From: Roseovarius sp.
Lineage (GTDB): Bacteria > Pseudomonadota > Alphaproteobacteria > Rhodobacterales > Rhodobacteraceae
Reading direction: 5' to 3'
Length of the DNA stretch: 7,684 nt
NCBI GenBank assembly: GCA_023260815.1
Contig: JALQUE010000341.1
Coordinates: 1 to 7,684 of the forward strand
Shown here: positions 1 through 5,870 of the stretch, piece by piece
Layout of the letters: every line of letters begins with the position of its first letter
How positions within the stretch are numbered: position 1 is the first letter of the stretch
Position numbers and translations under genes: made by a program
Notes under the pieces: model-generated
The model's database searches: none
What the model saw: the letters and a program-made list of their open reading frames with translations, nothing else
What the model was told of the DNA's origin: nothing

Positions 1-168
1 CGAGCGTTCCAGCCGTTTGGCGTGGCCGCCGAAGTCGATCAGCTTGCCATCCAGCACGGAAGTCACTTCGTACACGCCATCCGCCATCAGGAAGGCACGG
101 TCGAAGATCGACACCTTGGCTTCGGTTTCGGGCAGATACTCTCCGTTGACATAGACAGTGCGGGTCAT
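1..168 (-). CDS. dat: D-amino-acid aminotransferase (class IV PLP), N-terminal 56 residues, cut by window edge
   Basis: Visible protein begins MTRTVYVNGEYLPETEAKVS and continues IFDRAFLMADGVYEVTSVLD, then a segment ending HAKRLERS. This is the start of fold-type IV PLP aminotransferases; DRxFxxxDGVYE (about residues 23-34) is their hallmark and resembles D-amino-acid transaminase more than the branched-chain enzyme. Such enzymes move an amino group from a D-amino acid, typically D-alanine, to 2-oxoglutarate, giving a 2-oxoacid and D-glutamate in the cytoplasm. The PLP lysine lies beyond the edge, so activity cannot be judged. The start is well placed: GGAGG lies 7 bases upstream of ATG, and the ATG overlaps the stop of the preceding Nudix gene as ATGA, which points to translational coupling. 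It is the last visible gene of the dgcN-dgcA-Nudix operon. Aminodeoxychorismate lyase is a less likely relative. Confidence 0.85.
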   Translation of the reverse strand, partial: MTRTVYVNGEYLPETEAKVSIFDRAFLMADGVYEVTSVLDGKLIDFGGHAKRLERS

Positions 169-761
169 GGGCGGGCCTCCGGCATCAGGTACAGGGCTGC
201 ATGTTGCAGCAGGATCACGGTCTTTGCATCCCGGATGCGGCCATCGGCGACCATCGTCAAGGCCTCTGCCAGCGGCAGATCCAGAATCTCGATTTCTTCG
301 CCCTCGTCGCGCAGACCGCCAAGGCGCGTTTGCGCCTCATGGGCGGCGTATTCCGCGACGAAGAAATGCAGCCGCTCTGTCACCGATCCCGGGGAGGTGT
401 AGAGTTCGAACAGAAAGCGCGGCGCGGTCAGCACCAGCCCCAATTCCTCCTGCGCCTCGTCGCGGATGCGCGTCACCGGGTCCGCATCGTCCAGCACACC
501 GGCGGCGGCCTCGATCAGATGCGGGTCAGGGTCGCAGCGATGCGCGGCGGGCCAGCGGAACTGTCGCCCCAGCAACACATGCCGGCGGTCCGGGTCATAG
601 GGCAGGATGACGGCGCCATCGCCGCGATCATAGGTTTCGCGCCATTGGTCCAGCACCCGGCCATCCGAAAGCGTGACCCGCAGACGCGTCGTCATCAACA
701 CGCCCCAATTATCCGCCAGCAACCGCGTTTCCAGCACCTTCCAGCGCGTGTTCAGCCCCAC
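165..761 (-). CDS. NudK-like Nudix hydrolase (NDP-sugar / ADP-ribose diphosphatase family)
   Basis: A 198-residue cytoplasmic protein. A Nudix box occupies about residues 88-109: GVLDDADP, then RDEAQEELGL, with the metal-binding glutamates of ExxEE (E102, E105, E106). It is followed by FELYTSPGSVTERLHFFVAE (about 118-137), which closely parallels E. coli NudK (FELYMSPGGVTELIHFF). The N-terminal REXYDRGxGA segment (41-50) and C-terminal GRIRDAKTV (174-182) also match that family, whose members cleave GDP-mannose or ADP-ribose to the two monophosphates. The arginine usual just before the first box glutamate is Asp101 here, with Arg100 next to it. I chose the GTG start: it has GGAG 8 bases upstream and keeps the N-terminal strands that align with NudK. 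The GTG overlaps the stop of dgcA by 10 bases, and its own stop overlaps dat by 4. The substrate cannot be read from the sequence. Confidence 0.92.
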   Translation of the reverse strand: MGLNTRWKVLETRLLADNWGVLMTTRLRVTLSDGRVLDQWRETYDRGDGAVILPYDPDRRHVLLGRQFRWPAAHRCDPDPHLIEAAAGVLDDADPVTRIRDEAQEELGLVLTAPRFLFELYTSPGSVTERLHFFVAEYAAHEAQTRLGGLRDEGEEIEILDLPLAEALTMVADGRIRDAKTVILLQHAALYLMPEARP

Positions 762-1717
762 AACGCGGGCTCCGGCGGGTGGACCCCCGCCGCATCGTAG
801 ACCAGCGGCACCGGGCGGTCCTCGGCCAGCAGCAGCGGCCCGTCCAGATCGGTGACCTCGGCGCCCTGCGCCAGCAGCACCGCCGGCGCCATGGCAAGGC
901 TGGAGCCCACCATGCAGCCGACCATGACGCCGTAGCCCTCGGCGCGGGCCGCGGCGCGCAGCGCCAACGCCTCTGTCAGGCCGCCGGTCTTGTCCAGCTT
1001 GATGTTCACCACGTCATATTTTCCGGTCAATCCCGGAAGGCTCTCGCGGTCATGGCAGGACTCGTCGGCGCAGACGGGCAAGGGGCGGTCGATCCCGCAC
1101 AGTGCCTCATCCTGACCAGCGGGGAGCGGCTGTTCCACAAGGCTCACACCAAGCCGGACCAGATGCGGCGCCAGATCGGCATAGACCTCGGCGCTCCAGC
1201 CTTCATTCGCGTCCACGATGATCCGCGCCCCGGGGGCGCCTGCGCGCACGGCCTCGACGCGGGGCATGTCGTCGGGCGTGCCCAGCTTGATCTTGAGAAG
1301 CGGGCGATGCGCATGTTTCGCCGCCCCGGTGCGCATCTTCTCCGGTGTGTCAAGCGACAGGGTATAGGCCGTGATCTCGGGGCCGGGCGCGGGCAGACCG
1401 GCCAGTTCCCAGACCCGTTTGCCGCTGCGTTTCGCCTCAAGATCCCACAGGGCGCAATCCACCGCATTGCGGGCCGCGCCCGCGGGCAGAAGCGTCTGCA
1501 ACTCGACGCGATCGAACCGCGCGGGCAGTTCTTCGATCTGCTCTGTGACGCTGTCCAGCGTTTCGTCATAGCGGGCATAGGGCACACATTCCCCCCAGCC
1601 GGTGAAGCCGCCATCGGTGATCCGGACGGTCAGCACCTTCGCCTCGCTGCGCGAGCCTCGGCTGATGGTGAAAACCTGCGCCAGACGGAATGTGTCGCGG
1701 GTGACCGAAATCTCCAC
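752..1717 (-). CDS. dgcA: N-acetyl-D-glutamate racemase / L-Ala-D/L-Glu-type dipeptide epimerase (enolase superfamily)
   Basis: A 321-residue cytoplasmic enzyme of the muconate-lactonizing/enolase superfamily. Visible active-site elements are LKIKLG with the KxK acid-base pair (K142, K144), metal ligands D169 (VDAN), E195 (VEQPL) and D218 (CADES), the second general base K240 (NIKLDKTGG), and a late DLDGP (290-294). Proteins of this type were first called L-Ala-D/L-Glu epimerases; those encoded next to DUF1611 genes have been described as N-acetyl-D-glutamate racemase DgcA, interconverting N-acetyl-D- and N-acetyl-L-glutamate. I chose GTG at 1717 because AAAAGGAG precedes it by 6 bases and the protein then starts MEISVTRDTFRLAQVF. 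The in-frame ATG at 1762 would add 15 unconserved-looking residues, has no ribosome site and sits in a hairpin loop. dgcN lies 72 bases upstream and the Nudix gene overlaps the 3' end, so this is an operon gene. Confidence 0.88.
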   Translation of the reverse strand: MEISVTRDTFRLAQVFTISRGSRSEAKVLTVRITDGGFTGWGECVPYARYDETLDSVTEQIEELPARFDRVELQTLLPAGAARNAVDCALWDLEAKRSGKRVWELAGLPAPGPEITAYTLSLDTPEKMRTGAAKHAHRPLLKIKLGTPDDMPRVEAVRAGAPGARIIVDANEGWSAEVYADLAPHLVRLGVSLVEQPLPAGQDEALCGIDRPLPVCADESCHDRESLPGLTGKYDVVNIKLDKTGGLTEALALRAAARAEGYGVMVGCMVGSSLAMAPAVLLAQGAEVTDLDGPLLLAEDRPVPLVYDAAGVHPPEPALWG

Positions 1718-1752
1718 GGCCCTCTCCTTTTCTGCTGGCAAATGCCTTGTCG

Positions 1753-1774
1753 CAGGGGCCATCTCTGGCCCCTG
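1753..1774 (-). other. Intercistronic stem-loop between dgcN and dgcA
   Basis: Perfect 8-base arms, CAGGGGCC (1753-1760) and GGCCCCTG (1767-1774), enclose a 6-base loop. In the minus-strand transcript the hairpin starts 15 bases after the dgcN stop and ends about 35 bases before the dgcA GTG. No T-run follows it on the minus strand, so a complete intrinsic terminator is unlikely. An attenuator or an mRNA-stabilising element that sets the dgcN:dgcA ratio is more plausible. The upstream in-frame ATG (1762-1760) begins in the loop, which argues against its use as the dgcA start. Confidence 0.6.
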
Positions 1775-1789
1775 TCTGACGCGATCAGA

Positions 1790-2791
1790 TCACAGCGCGG
1801 CCAGCGCGTCCACCAGCTTGGCCGACCCGAAACGATAGGGATCGGTTGCCGGCAGACCCATCCGCGCCTCGACCTCGGCCAGATAGGTCTTGGCCTCGTC
1901 CTCGGTCATGTGCTGGGTGTTGATCGACACGCCCACGACCTGACAAGCGGGATTGGCGATCCGCGCCAGAGGCAGCGCCGTGTCGCGCAGATCCTCCAGC
2001 GAAGGCGGGGTATAGTCGGGCAGGCCGCGCATATGGCTGCGGGTCGGCTCATGGCACAGGATCAGCGCATCGGGCTGACCACCATGAACAAGCGCCATCG
2101 TGACGCCCGAGAACGATACATGGAAAAGACTGCCCTGACCTTCGATGAGATCCCAGTGATCTTCGTCGCTGTCGGGTGTCAGCCATTCGATCGACCCGGC
2201 CATGAAATCCGCGATCACCGCATCCAGTGGAACGCCGTCGCCGGTGATCAGAATGCCGGTCTGGCCCGTGGCGCGGAACGTGGCTTTCAGGCCGCGCTCG
2301 CGCATGTCGCGCTCCATCGCCATGGCGGTGTACATTTTCCCGACCGAGCAATCGGTGCCGACAGCCAGACACCGCTTGCCCCGACGTTTCTTGCCGTCCG
2401 CAATCGGATAGGCCACCTCGGGAACGCGCACGTCATGCAGGCTGCGCCCGGTCGCTTCGGCCACGGCCACCAGATCGGGTTCGTTGCGGAGAAGGTTGTG
2501 CAGGCCCGCCGCCAGATCGAAACCTTCCTCCAGCGCGGTCACCAGAACCTTCTTCCATTCCTTTGAAATCACGCCGCCTCGATTGGCCACGCCGATCACA
2601 AGCGTCTTGGCGCCGGCGGCCTTGGCCTCGGCCAGCGTCATGTCGGTCAGGCCCAGATCGGCGCCACAGCCCTCAAGGCGGAACTGGCCCACGGCATTTT
2701 CAGGGCGCCAGTCGCGGATGCCGATGGCCACCTTTGCGGCAAGCATATCGGGCGCATCGCCCAGGAACAGCAGGTAAGGGGTCTGAATCAT
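1790..2791 (-). CDS. dgcN: DUF1611 family P-loop protein, D-glutamate N-acetyltransferase DgcN
   Basis: A 333-residue cytoplasmic protein matching the DUF1611 family: an N-terminal alpha/beta domain (about 1-130, beginning MIQTPYLLFLGDAPDMLAAK) and a C-terminal P-loop domain. The Walker A-like motif is GTDCSVGKM (145-153); other marked segments are RATGQTGILITGDG (173-186), DLIEGQGSLFH (214-224) and LCHEPTRSHMRG (245-256). Members found next to a dipeptide epimerase have been reported as DgcN, which acetylates D-glutamate so that DgcA can racemise it. The P-loop is unusual for an acetyltransferase, so the assignment rests mainly on the dgcN-dgcA pairing and overall resemblance. The start is clear: AAAGGAG lies 5 bases upstream of ATG. 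It is the first gene of the operon, divergent from mcl1, with a candidate promoter about 70 bases upstream. Confidence 0.88.
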   Translation of the reverse strand: MIQTPYLLFLGDAPDMLAAKVAIGIRDWRPENAVGQFRLEGCGADLGLTDMTLAEAKAAGAKTLVIGVANRGGVISKEWKKVLVTALEEGFDLAAGLHNLLRNEPDLVAVAEATGRSLHDVRVPEVAYPIADGKKRRGKRCLAVGTDCSVGKMYTAMAMERDMRERGLKATFRATGQTGILITGDGVPLDAVIADFMAGSIEWLTPDSDEDHWDLIEGQGSLFHVSFSGVTMALVHGGQPDALILCHEPTRSHMRGLPDYTPPSLEDLRDTALPLARIANPACQVVGVSINTQHMTEDEAKTYLAEVEARMGLPATDPYRFGSAKLVDALAAL

Positions 2792-2856
2792 GGCAGCTCC
2801 TTTCGGGAATCAAGTTTTGGGAAGTTTCCTATCCTCGCGGCGCTATGTCATGCTGG

Positions 2857-2886
2857 ATTATCGACATTATGCCCGAGTTTGGACAA
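2857..2886 (-). promoter_or_regulatory. Candidate sigma-70 promoter for the dgcN operon
   Basis: Read on the minus strand, TTGTCC (2886-2881) and GATAAT (2862-2857) are separated by 18 bases. The -10 matches TATAAT at 5 of 6 and the -35 matches TTGACA at 4 of 6. Transcription would start near 2850, giving a leader of about 60 bases. It lies in a locally AT-rich stretch of an otherwise GC-rich window. The call is from pattern only. Confidence 0.4.
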
Positions 2887-2903
2887 GATCGTTCGTCAAA
2901 ATA

Positions 2904-2913
2904 ATGAATTCAT
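2904..2913. promoter_or_regulatory. Perfect 10-base palindrome ATGAATTCAT upstream of dgcN promoter
   Basis: ATGAATTCAT is an uninterrupted palindrome about 17 bases upstream of the candidate dgcN -35 box, within the AT-rich part of the divergent region. The position suits an activator or repressor site. No regulator gene is in the window to pair it with, and palindromes of this length can occur by chance in AT-rich sequence. Confidence 0.25.
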
Positions 2914-2987
2914 CGAAGAATATTCCTATCGGATTGGATCAGATGTCAGGGTGCGATCTGGACGTGTCTGGCGCATCGCTCGCAAGT

Positions 2988-3003
2988 GCAGCATTTTTGC
3001 TGC
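2988..3003. promoter_or_regulatory. Inverted repeat GCAGCA-N4-TGCTGC upstream of mcl1
   Basis: GCAGCATTTTTGCTGC has perfect 6-base arms around TTTT and lies about 87-102 bases upstream of the mcl1 start. It could be an operator for mcl1 or for both divergent genes. The T-run is in the loop rather than after the stem, so it does not look like a terminator. Confidence 0.3.
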
Positions 3004-3017
3004 CATGCAGAATCCGG

Positions 3018-3035
3018 TTGCGATGCCTGACGCAA
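3018..3035. promoter_or_regulatory. Inverted repeat TTGCG-N8-CGCAA, possible mcl1 operator/promoter element
   Basis: TTGCGATGCCTGACGCAA has perfect 5-base arms 55-72 bases upstream of the mcl1 ATG. Its left arm (TTGCGA) could also act as a -35 box, with TACCGA (3041-3046) 17 bases away as a poor -10, so the repeat may cover the promoter. The arms loosely recall the TTTGC/GCAAA half-sites linked to short-chain-acyl-CoA regulators of carbon pathways; this resemblance is weak. Confidence 0.3.
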
Positions 3036-3089
3036 TTTCATACCGATCGGGCGATCTGAAACGAAACTTTTGAAAAGAGGATGCCCGCC

Positions 3090-4049
3090 ATGAGCTTCCG
3101 TCTGCAACCCCCCGCCCCGGCGCGTCCGAACCGCTGTCAGTTGTTCGGCCCCGGCTCGAACGCCAAACTTTTCGAGAAAATGGCCGCCAGCGCCGCTGAT
3201 GTGGTCAATATCGATCTTGAGGATTCCGTGGCGCCCTCGGACAAGGATCTGGCGCGCAAGCAGACGATCGAGGCCATCAATACGGTGGATTGGGGCAAGA
3301 AATACCTCTCGGTGCGCATCAACGGGCTGGATTCGCCGTTCTGGTACCGTGACGTTGTCGATCTTCTGGAACAGACGGGTGACCGGTTGGACCAAATCAT
3401 GATCCCCAAGGCCGGATGCGCCGCTGATATCTATGCCGTGGATGCGCTTGTGACCTCTATCGAGGCTGCGAAAGGCCGCACCAAGCGGATCAGCTTTGAA
3501 GCGATTATCGAATCTGCCGCCGGTATCGCCCATGTCGAAGAGATTGCCGCCGCAAGCCCCCGGATGCAGGCGCTCAGCCTTGGGGCGGCGGATTTCGCGG
3601 CGTCGATGGGGATGGCGACCACCGGCATAGGCGGCACGCAGGAACACTATTACATGCTGCATGAGGGCGCGAAATACTGGTCCGATCCTTGGCATTGGGC
3701 GCAAACCGCCATTGTTGCCGCATGCCGCACCCATGGCCTTTTGCCGGTCGATGGCCCATTCGGCGATTTCTCGGATAACGAGGGATTCCGCGCGCAGGCC
3801 CGCCGCTCGGCTACGCTTGGCATGGTGGGCAAGTGGGCGATCCATCCCAAGCAGATCGCGCTTGCCAACGAAATCTTCACCCCCTCTGCCGAGGCGGTTC
3901 AGGAAGCCCGCGAGATCTTGCAGGCGATGGACGAGGCCAAGGCCCGTGGCGAAGGGGCGACCACCTACAAGGGCCGTCTTGTCGATATCGCGTCGATCAA
4001 GCAGGCCGAGGTGATCGTCCGGCAAGCCGAGATGATCGAAGCGATGTAA
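3090..4049 (+). CDS. mcl1: L-malyl-CoA / beta-methylmalyl-CoA lyase
   Basis: A 319-residue cytoplasmic enzyme of the CitE/HpcH-aldolase TIM-barrel family, very similar by eye to Rhodobacter sphaeroides Mcl1. It reversibly cleaves L-malyl-CoA to acetyl-CoA and glyoxylate, and beta-methylmalyl-CoA to propionyl-CoA and glyoxylate, in the ethylmalonyl-CoA pathway for acetate/C2 assimilation. The known residues fall at the expected positions: R76 (SVRINGLD) for substrate, E141 (IIESAAG) and D168 (LGAADF) for Mg2+, and D299 (RLVDIAS) from the C-terminal lid. The closely related malyl-CoA thioesterase (Mcl2) is less likely given the near-complete Mcl1-like sequence. I chose ATG at 3090 (MSFRLQPPAP), 9 bases after AAAAGAGG; the ATG at 3081 directly abuts that ribosome site and would add only three residues. 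It is transcribed alone, divergent from dgcN, and ends at a strong terminator. Confidence 0.95.
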   Translation: MSFRLQPPAPARPNRCQLFGPGSNAKLFEKMAASAADVVNIDLEDSVAPSDKDLARKQTIEAINTVDWGKKYLSVRINGLDSPFWYRDVVDLLEQTGDRLDQIMIPKAGCAADIYAVDALVTSIEAAKGRTKRISFEAIIESAAGIAHVEEIAAASPRMQALSLGAADFAASMGMATTGIGGTQEHYYMLHEGAKYWSDPWHWAQTAIVAACRTHGLLPVDGPFGDFSDNEGFRAQARRSATLGMVGKWAIHPKQIALANEIFTPSAEAVQEAREILQAMDEAKARGEGATTYKGRLVDIASIKQAEVIVRQAEMIEAM

Positions 4050-4076
4050 CCATTCGTATCCCGGTCAATCTGGAAC

Positions 4077-4118
4077 AAAAAACCCCGGCAAGGCCCACTG
4101 CTTTGCCGGGGTATTTTT
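4077..4118. terminator. Bidirectional intrinsic terminator between mcl1 and the OmpA-family gene
   Basis: A perfect 9-base stem, CCCCGGCAA (4083-4091) with TTGCCGGGG (4103-4111), has an 11-base loop. On the plus strand it is followed by TATTTTT (4112-4118) and ends mcl1, 34 bases after its stop. On the minus strand the six A residues at 4077-4082 read as TTTTTT after the same stem and would end the ompA-like transcript, whose stop is at 4146. Confidence 0.93.
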
Positions 4119-4145
4119 GTGTCGTCCTGTCCTGCCGTTGCGGGA

Positions 4146-4814
4146 TCAGGCGGCGTTTGGCAGGATCACGATCTCGACGCGGCGGTTCTGGGCGCGGCCT
4201 GCATCGGTCAGGTTGTCGGCGACGGGCTGGTTCTCGCCCCTGCCAAAGGTCTGGATGCGCGAAAAGGCCACGCCGCCATCCATCAGCACATCGGCAACCG
4301 CATTGGCCCGACGCTCGGAGAGCTGCTGGTTATAGCCCGCATCGCCGGTGTTGTCGGTATGGCCCACGACCTGCACGGTCGAATCCGGGTAGTCGCGCAG
4401 GCTGCTGGCCACGGTCATCAGATCGTCGCGCAGACCGGCCCGCACCGACGCGCTGTCGACATCGAACAGGATATCTTGCGGCAGGGTCACGATCAGACGG
4501 TCGCCTGTGTTGGTGATCTGCACGCGATTGTCGTCGAGCTGTTGACGCAGCTCTGCCTCCTGCTTGTCCAGCATGCTGCCATAGGTGGCGCCGCCCGCTG
4601 CGCCAAGCGCACCGCCAATCAGCGCACCCTTGGCCCGGTCATCACTGACTGCGGCCCCAAGGCCGGCGCCGATGAGACCGCCAAGCAAGGCGCCCTGCTG
4701 GGTTTTCTGATAGGGGTTGTCACCATTGCCGACCATCGCAGGATCGGTGCAGGCGGTTACCGCCAGAAGCGACACGCCCGAAAGGACGAGAATAGAGTGT
4801 CGTGCTCGGATCAT
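4146..4814 (-). CDS. OmpA-family lipoprotein with glycine-zipper domain
   Basis: A 222-residue envelope lipoprotein. The signal peptide ends in a lipobox VTAC with Cys22 as the lipidated residue. A glycine zipper follows (about 41-79, GALLGGLIGAGLGAA and GALIGGALGAAGGATYG), which may insert in or lie along the membrane. The OmpA C-terminal domain covers about 108-217, with HTDNTG (D154) and SERRA (R169); these match the spacing of the OmpA residues D241 and R256 that hold diaminopimelate in peptidoglycan. The layout matches E. coli YiaD-like proteins, and the likely role is tethering outer membrane to cell wall. The start has GAGG 7 bases upstream of ATG. A weak promoter candidate lies in the 120-base gap behind it, and it converges with mcl1 on a shared terminator. 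Confidence 0.93.
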   Translation of the reverse strand: MIRARHSILVLSGVSLLAVTACTDPAMVGNGDNPYQKTQQGALLGGLIGAGLGAAVSDDRAKGALIGGALGAAGGATYGSMLDKQEAELRQQLDDNRVQITNTGDRLIVTLPQDILFDVDSASVRAGLRDDLMTVASSLRDYPDSTVQVVGHTDNTGDAGYNQQLSERRANAVADVLMDGGVAFSRIQTFGRGENQPVADNLTDAGRAQNRRVEIVILPNAA

Positions 4815-4857
4815 TTCAAAGCCTCATATAAGTGCCCATACGCTTGGGTCTGTCCCA

Positions 4858-4886
4858 AAGATAGGCAATGCGCGCCCCGGACCCAA
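4858..4886 (-). promoter_or_regulatory. Weak candidate promoter for the OmpA-family lipoprotein gene
   Basis: On the minus strand TTGGGT (4886-4881) and TATCTT (4863-4858) are 17 bases apart; the matches are 3 of 6 for the -35 and 4 of 6 for the -10. Transcription would start near 4850, about 37 bases before the ATG. A small inverted repeat, TTGGG-N5-CCCAA (4844-4858), overlaps the -10 and predicted start and could be an operator or leader hairpin. Confidence 0.3.
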
Positions 4887-4934
4887 GAGAAAACCGCGTA
4901 TGTTTCGGCAGCAATCCGCGCACTTCCCTTGGCT

Positions 4935-5771
4935 TCAGGCTTCGGTGCGGGCGCTTTCCCATGCCAGCATCGTGCGTTTCACCGGCAGCCCCCAATGATA
5001 CCCGCCAAGACCGCCCGACTTGCGCAGGGCGCGGTGACACGGGATCAGAAAGCCGACGGGGTTGCGTCCCACGGCGGTGCCCACCGCGCGCACCGCGCGG
5101 GGCGATCCGATGGCGCGCGCGATGTCGGAATAAGTCGTCACATGACCGGTCGGCACCTGCAGCAGCGCCTCCCAGACCTTGATCTGAAAGGGCGCCCCGA
5201 TCATGTGCAGCCGGGCCTCTCCGCGGGTGGCAAAGGCCGCCTCGACCCATGGGGCGATGGCGTCCGGGTCTTCCAGAAACCGCGCCTCGGGCCAGCGCTG
5301 CGCCATGTCATCCCATGCCGCCTGATGCCCGCATTCCTCGGCGAAGGCCAGACCGCACAGCCCCTTGTCGGTGCCCATGGCCAGCGCCTCGCCAAAGGGG
5401 CTGGCGAACCATCCATAGCGGATTGTCAGCCCCTCGCCACGCCGCGCGAAGTCACCGGGGCTCATGGCTTCCCATCTCAGGAACAGATCATGCAGCCGTC
5501 CGCTGCCTGACAGGCCGGCGTTTTGCGCTGTTTCCAGCACGGTATGACGCTTGGACAGCAGGGTTCTGGCGTGATCCAGCGTCAGGTATTGCTGATATCG
5601 TTTGGGGGATACCCCGACCCATGCCGAAAAGAGGCGTTGAAAATGCGCCGGGCTCATGTGCATCCGGCGCGCCAGATCGTCCAGCGAGAGCGGGTCTTCT
5701 GCCGCATCGATCAGGTCAAGCGCGCGGCGCATGACGATGTAGTGATAGCTGTCCTGCGGTTGGTCGGTCAT
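4935..5771 (-). CDS. Ada-like fusion: AraC-type HTH plus O6-methylguanine-DNA methyltransferase
   Basis: A 278-residue cytoplasmic protein in two parts. Residues about 8-112 form an AraC/XylS DNA-binding domain with two helix-turn-helix units (LSLDDLARRMHMSPAHFQRL and a second ending near RWEAMSPGDFAR). Residues about 118-273 are an O6-alkylguanine-DNA methyltransferase: FQIKVWEALLQVP (195-207), RAVGTAVGRNP (228-238), and the suicidal acceptor cysteine C245 in IPCHR, followed by GGLGGYHWG. This enzyme transfers the methyl group from O6-methylguanine to itself. E. coli Ada carries an extra N-terminal zinc domain that senses methylphosphotriesters; it is absent here, so the usual switch for the HTH part is missing. 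ATG at 5771 has GAAGGA 8 bases upstream. The 120-base gap to the downstream lipoprotein gene suggests separate transcription. Confidence 0.93.
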   Translation of the reverse strand: MTDQPQDSYHYIVMRRALDLIDAAEDPLSLDDLARRMHMSPAHFQRLFSAWVGVSPKRYQQYLTLDHARTLLSKRHTVLETAQNAGLSGSGRLHDLFLRWEAMSPGDFARRGEGLTIRYGWFASPFGEALAMGTDKGLCGLAFAEECGHQAAWDDMAQRWPEARFLEDPDAIAPWVEAAFATRGEARLHMIGAPFQIKVWEALLQVPTGHVTTYSDIARAIGSPRAVRAVGTAVGRNPVGFLIPCHRALRKSGGLGGYHWGLPVKRTMLAWESARTEA

Positions 5772-5870
5772 CGGTCCGGTCCTTCATTCTGCGATCAGAC
5801 CTTACGTGCGGCGCTGCATCGGCGCGACCCGAATGTTGCGCATTGCCCGCGCCGGCCCTGCACAGGCGGG

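Noticed and set aside
1717..1762. Upstream ATG start for dgcA at 1762
   Set aside because: It lacks a ribosome site, begins in a hairpin loop and adds residues unlike the family N terminus; GTG 1717 has a strong AAGGAG.
779..2566. Very long plus-strand open frame (595 codons) opposite dgcA and dgcN
   Set aside because: It runs antisense to two well-supported genes and their spacer, has no recognisable domain, and is the usual by-product of GC-rich codon bias.
3081..3089. ATG at 3081 as the mcl1 start
   Set aside because: It directly abuts the GAGG, leaving no spacing; MSFRLQP at 3090 matches the family start.
2946..4025. 359-codon minus-strand open frame opposite mcl1
   Set aside because: mcl1 is certain from its active-site residues; the antisense translation looks random.
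4119..5510. 463-codon plus-strand open frame opposite the OmpA-family and Ada-like genes
   Set aside because: Antisense to two genes with clear catalytic or lipobox motifs and crossing their spacer; its translation resembles no family.
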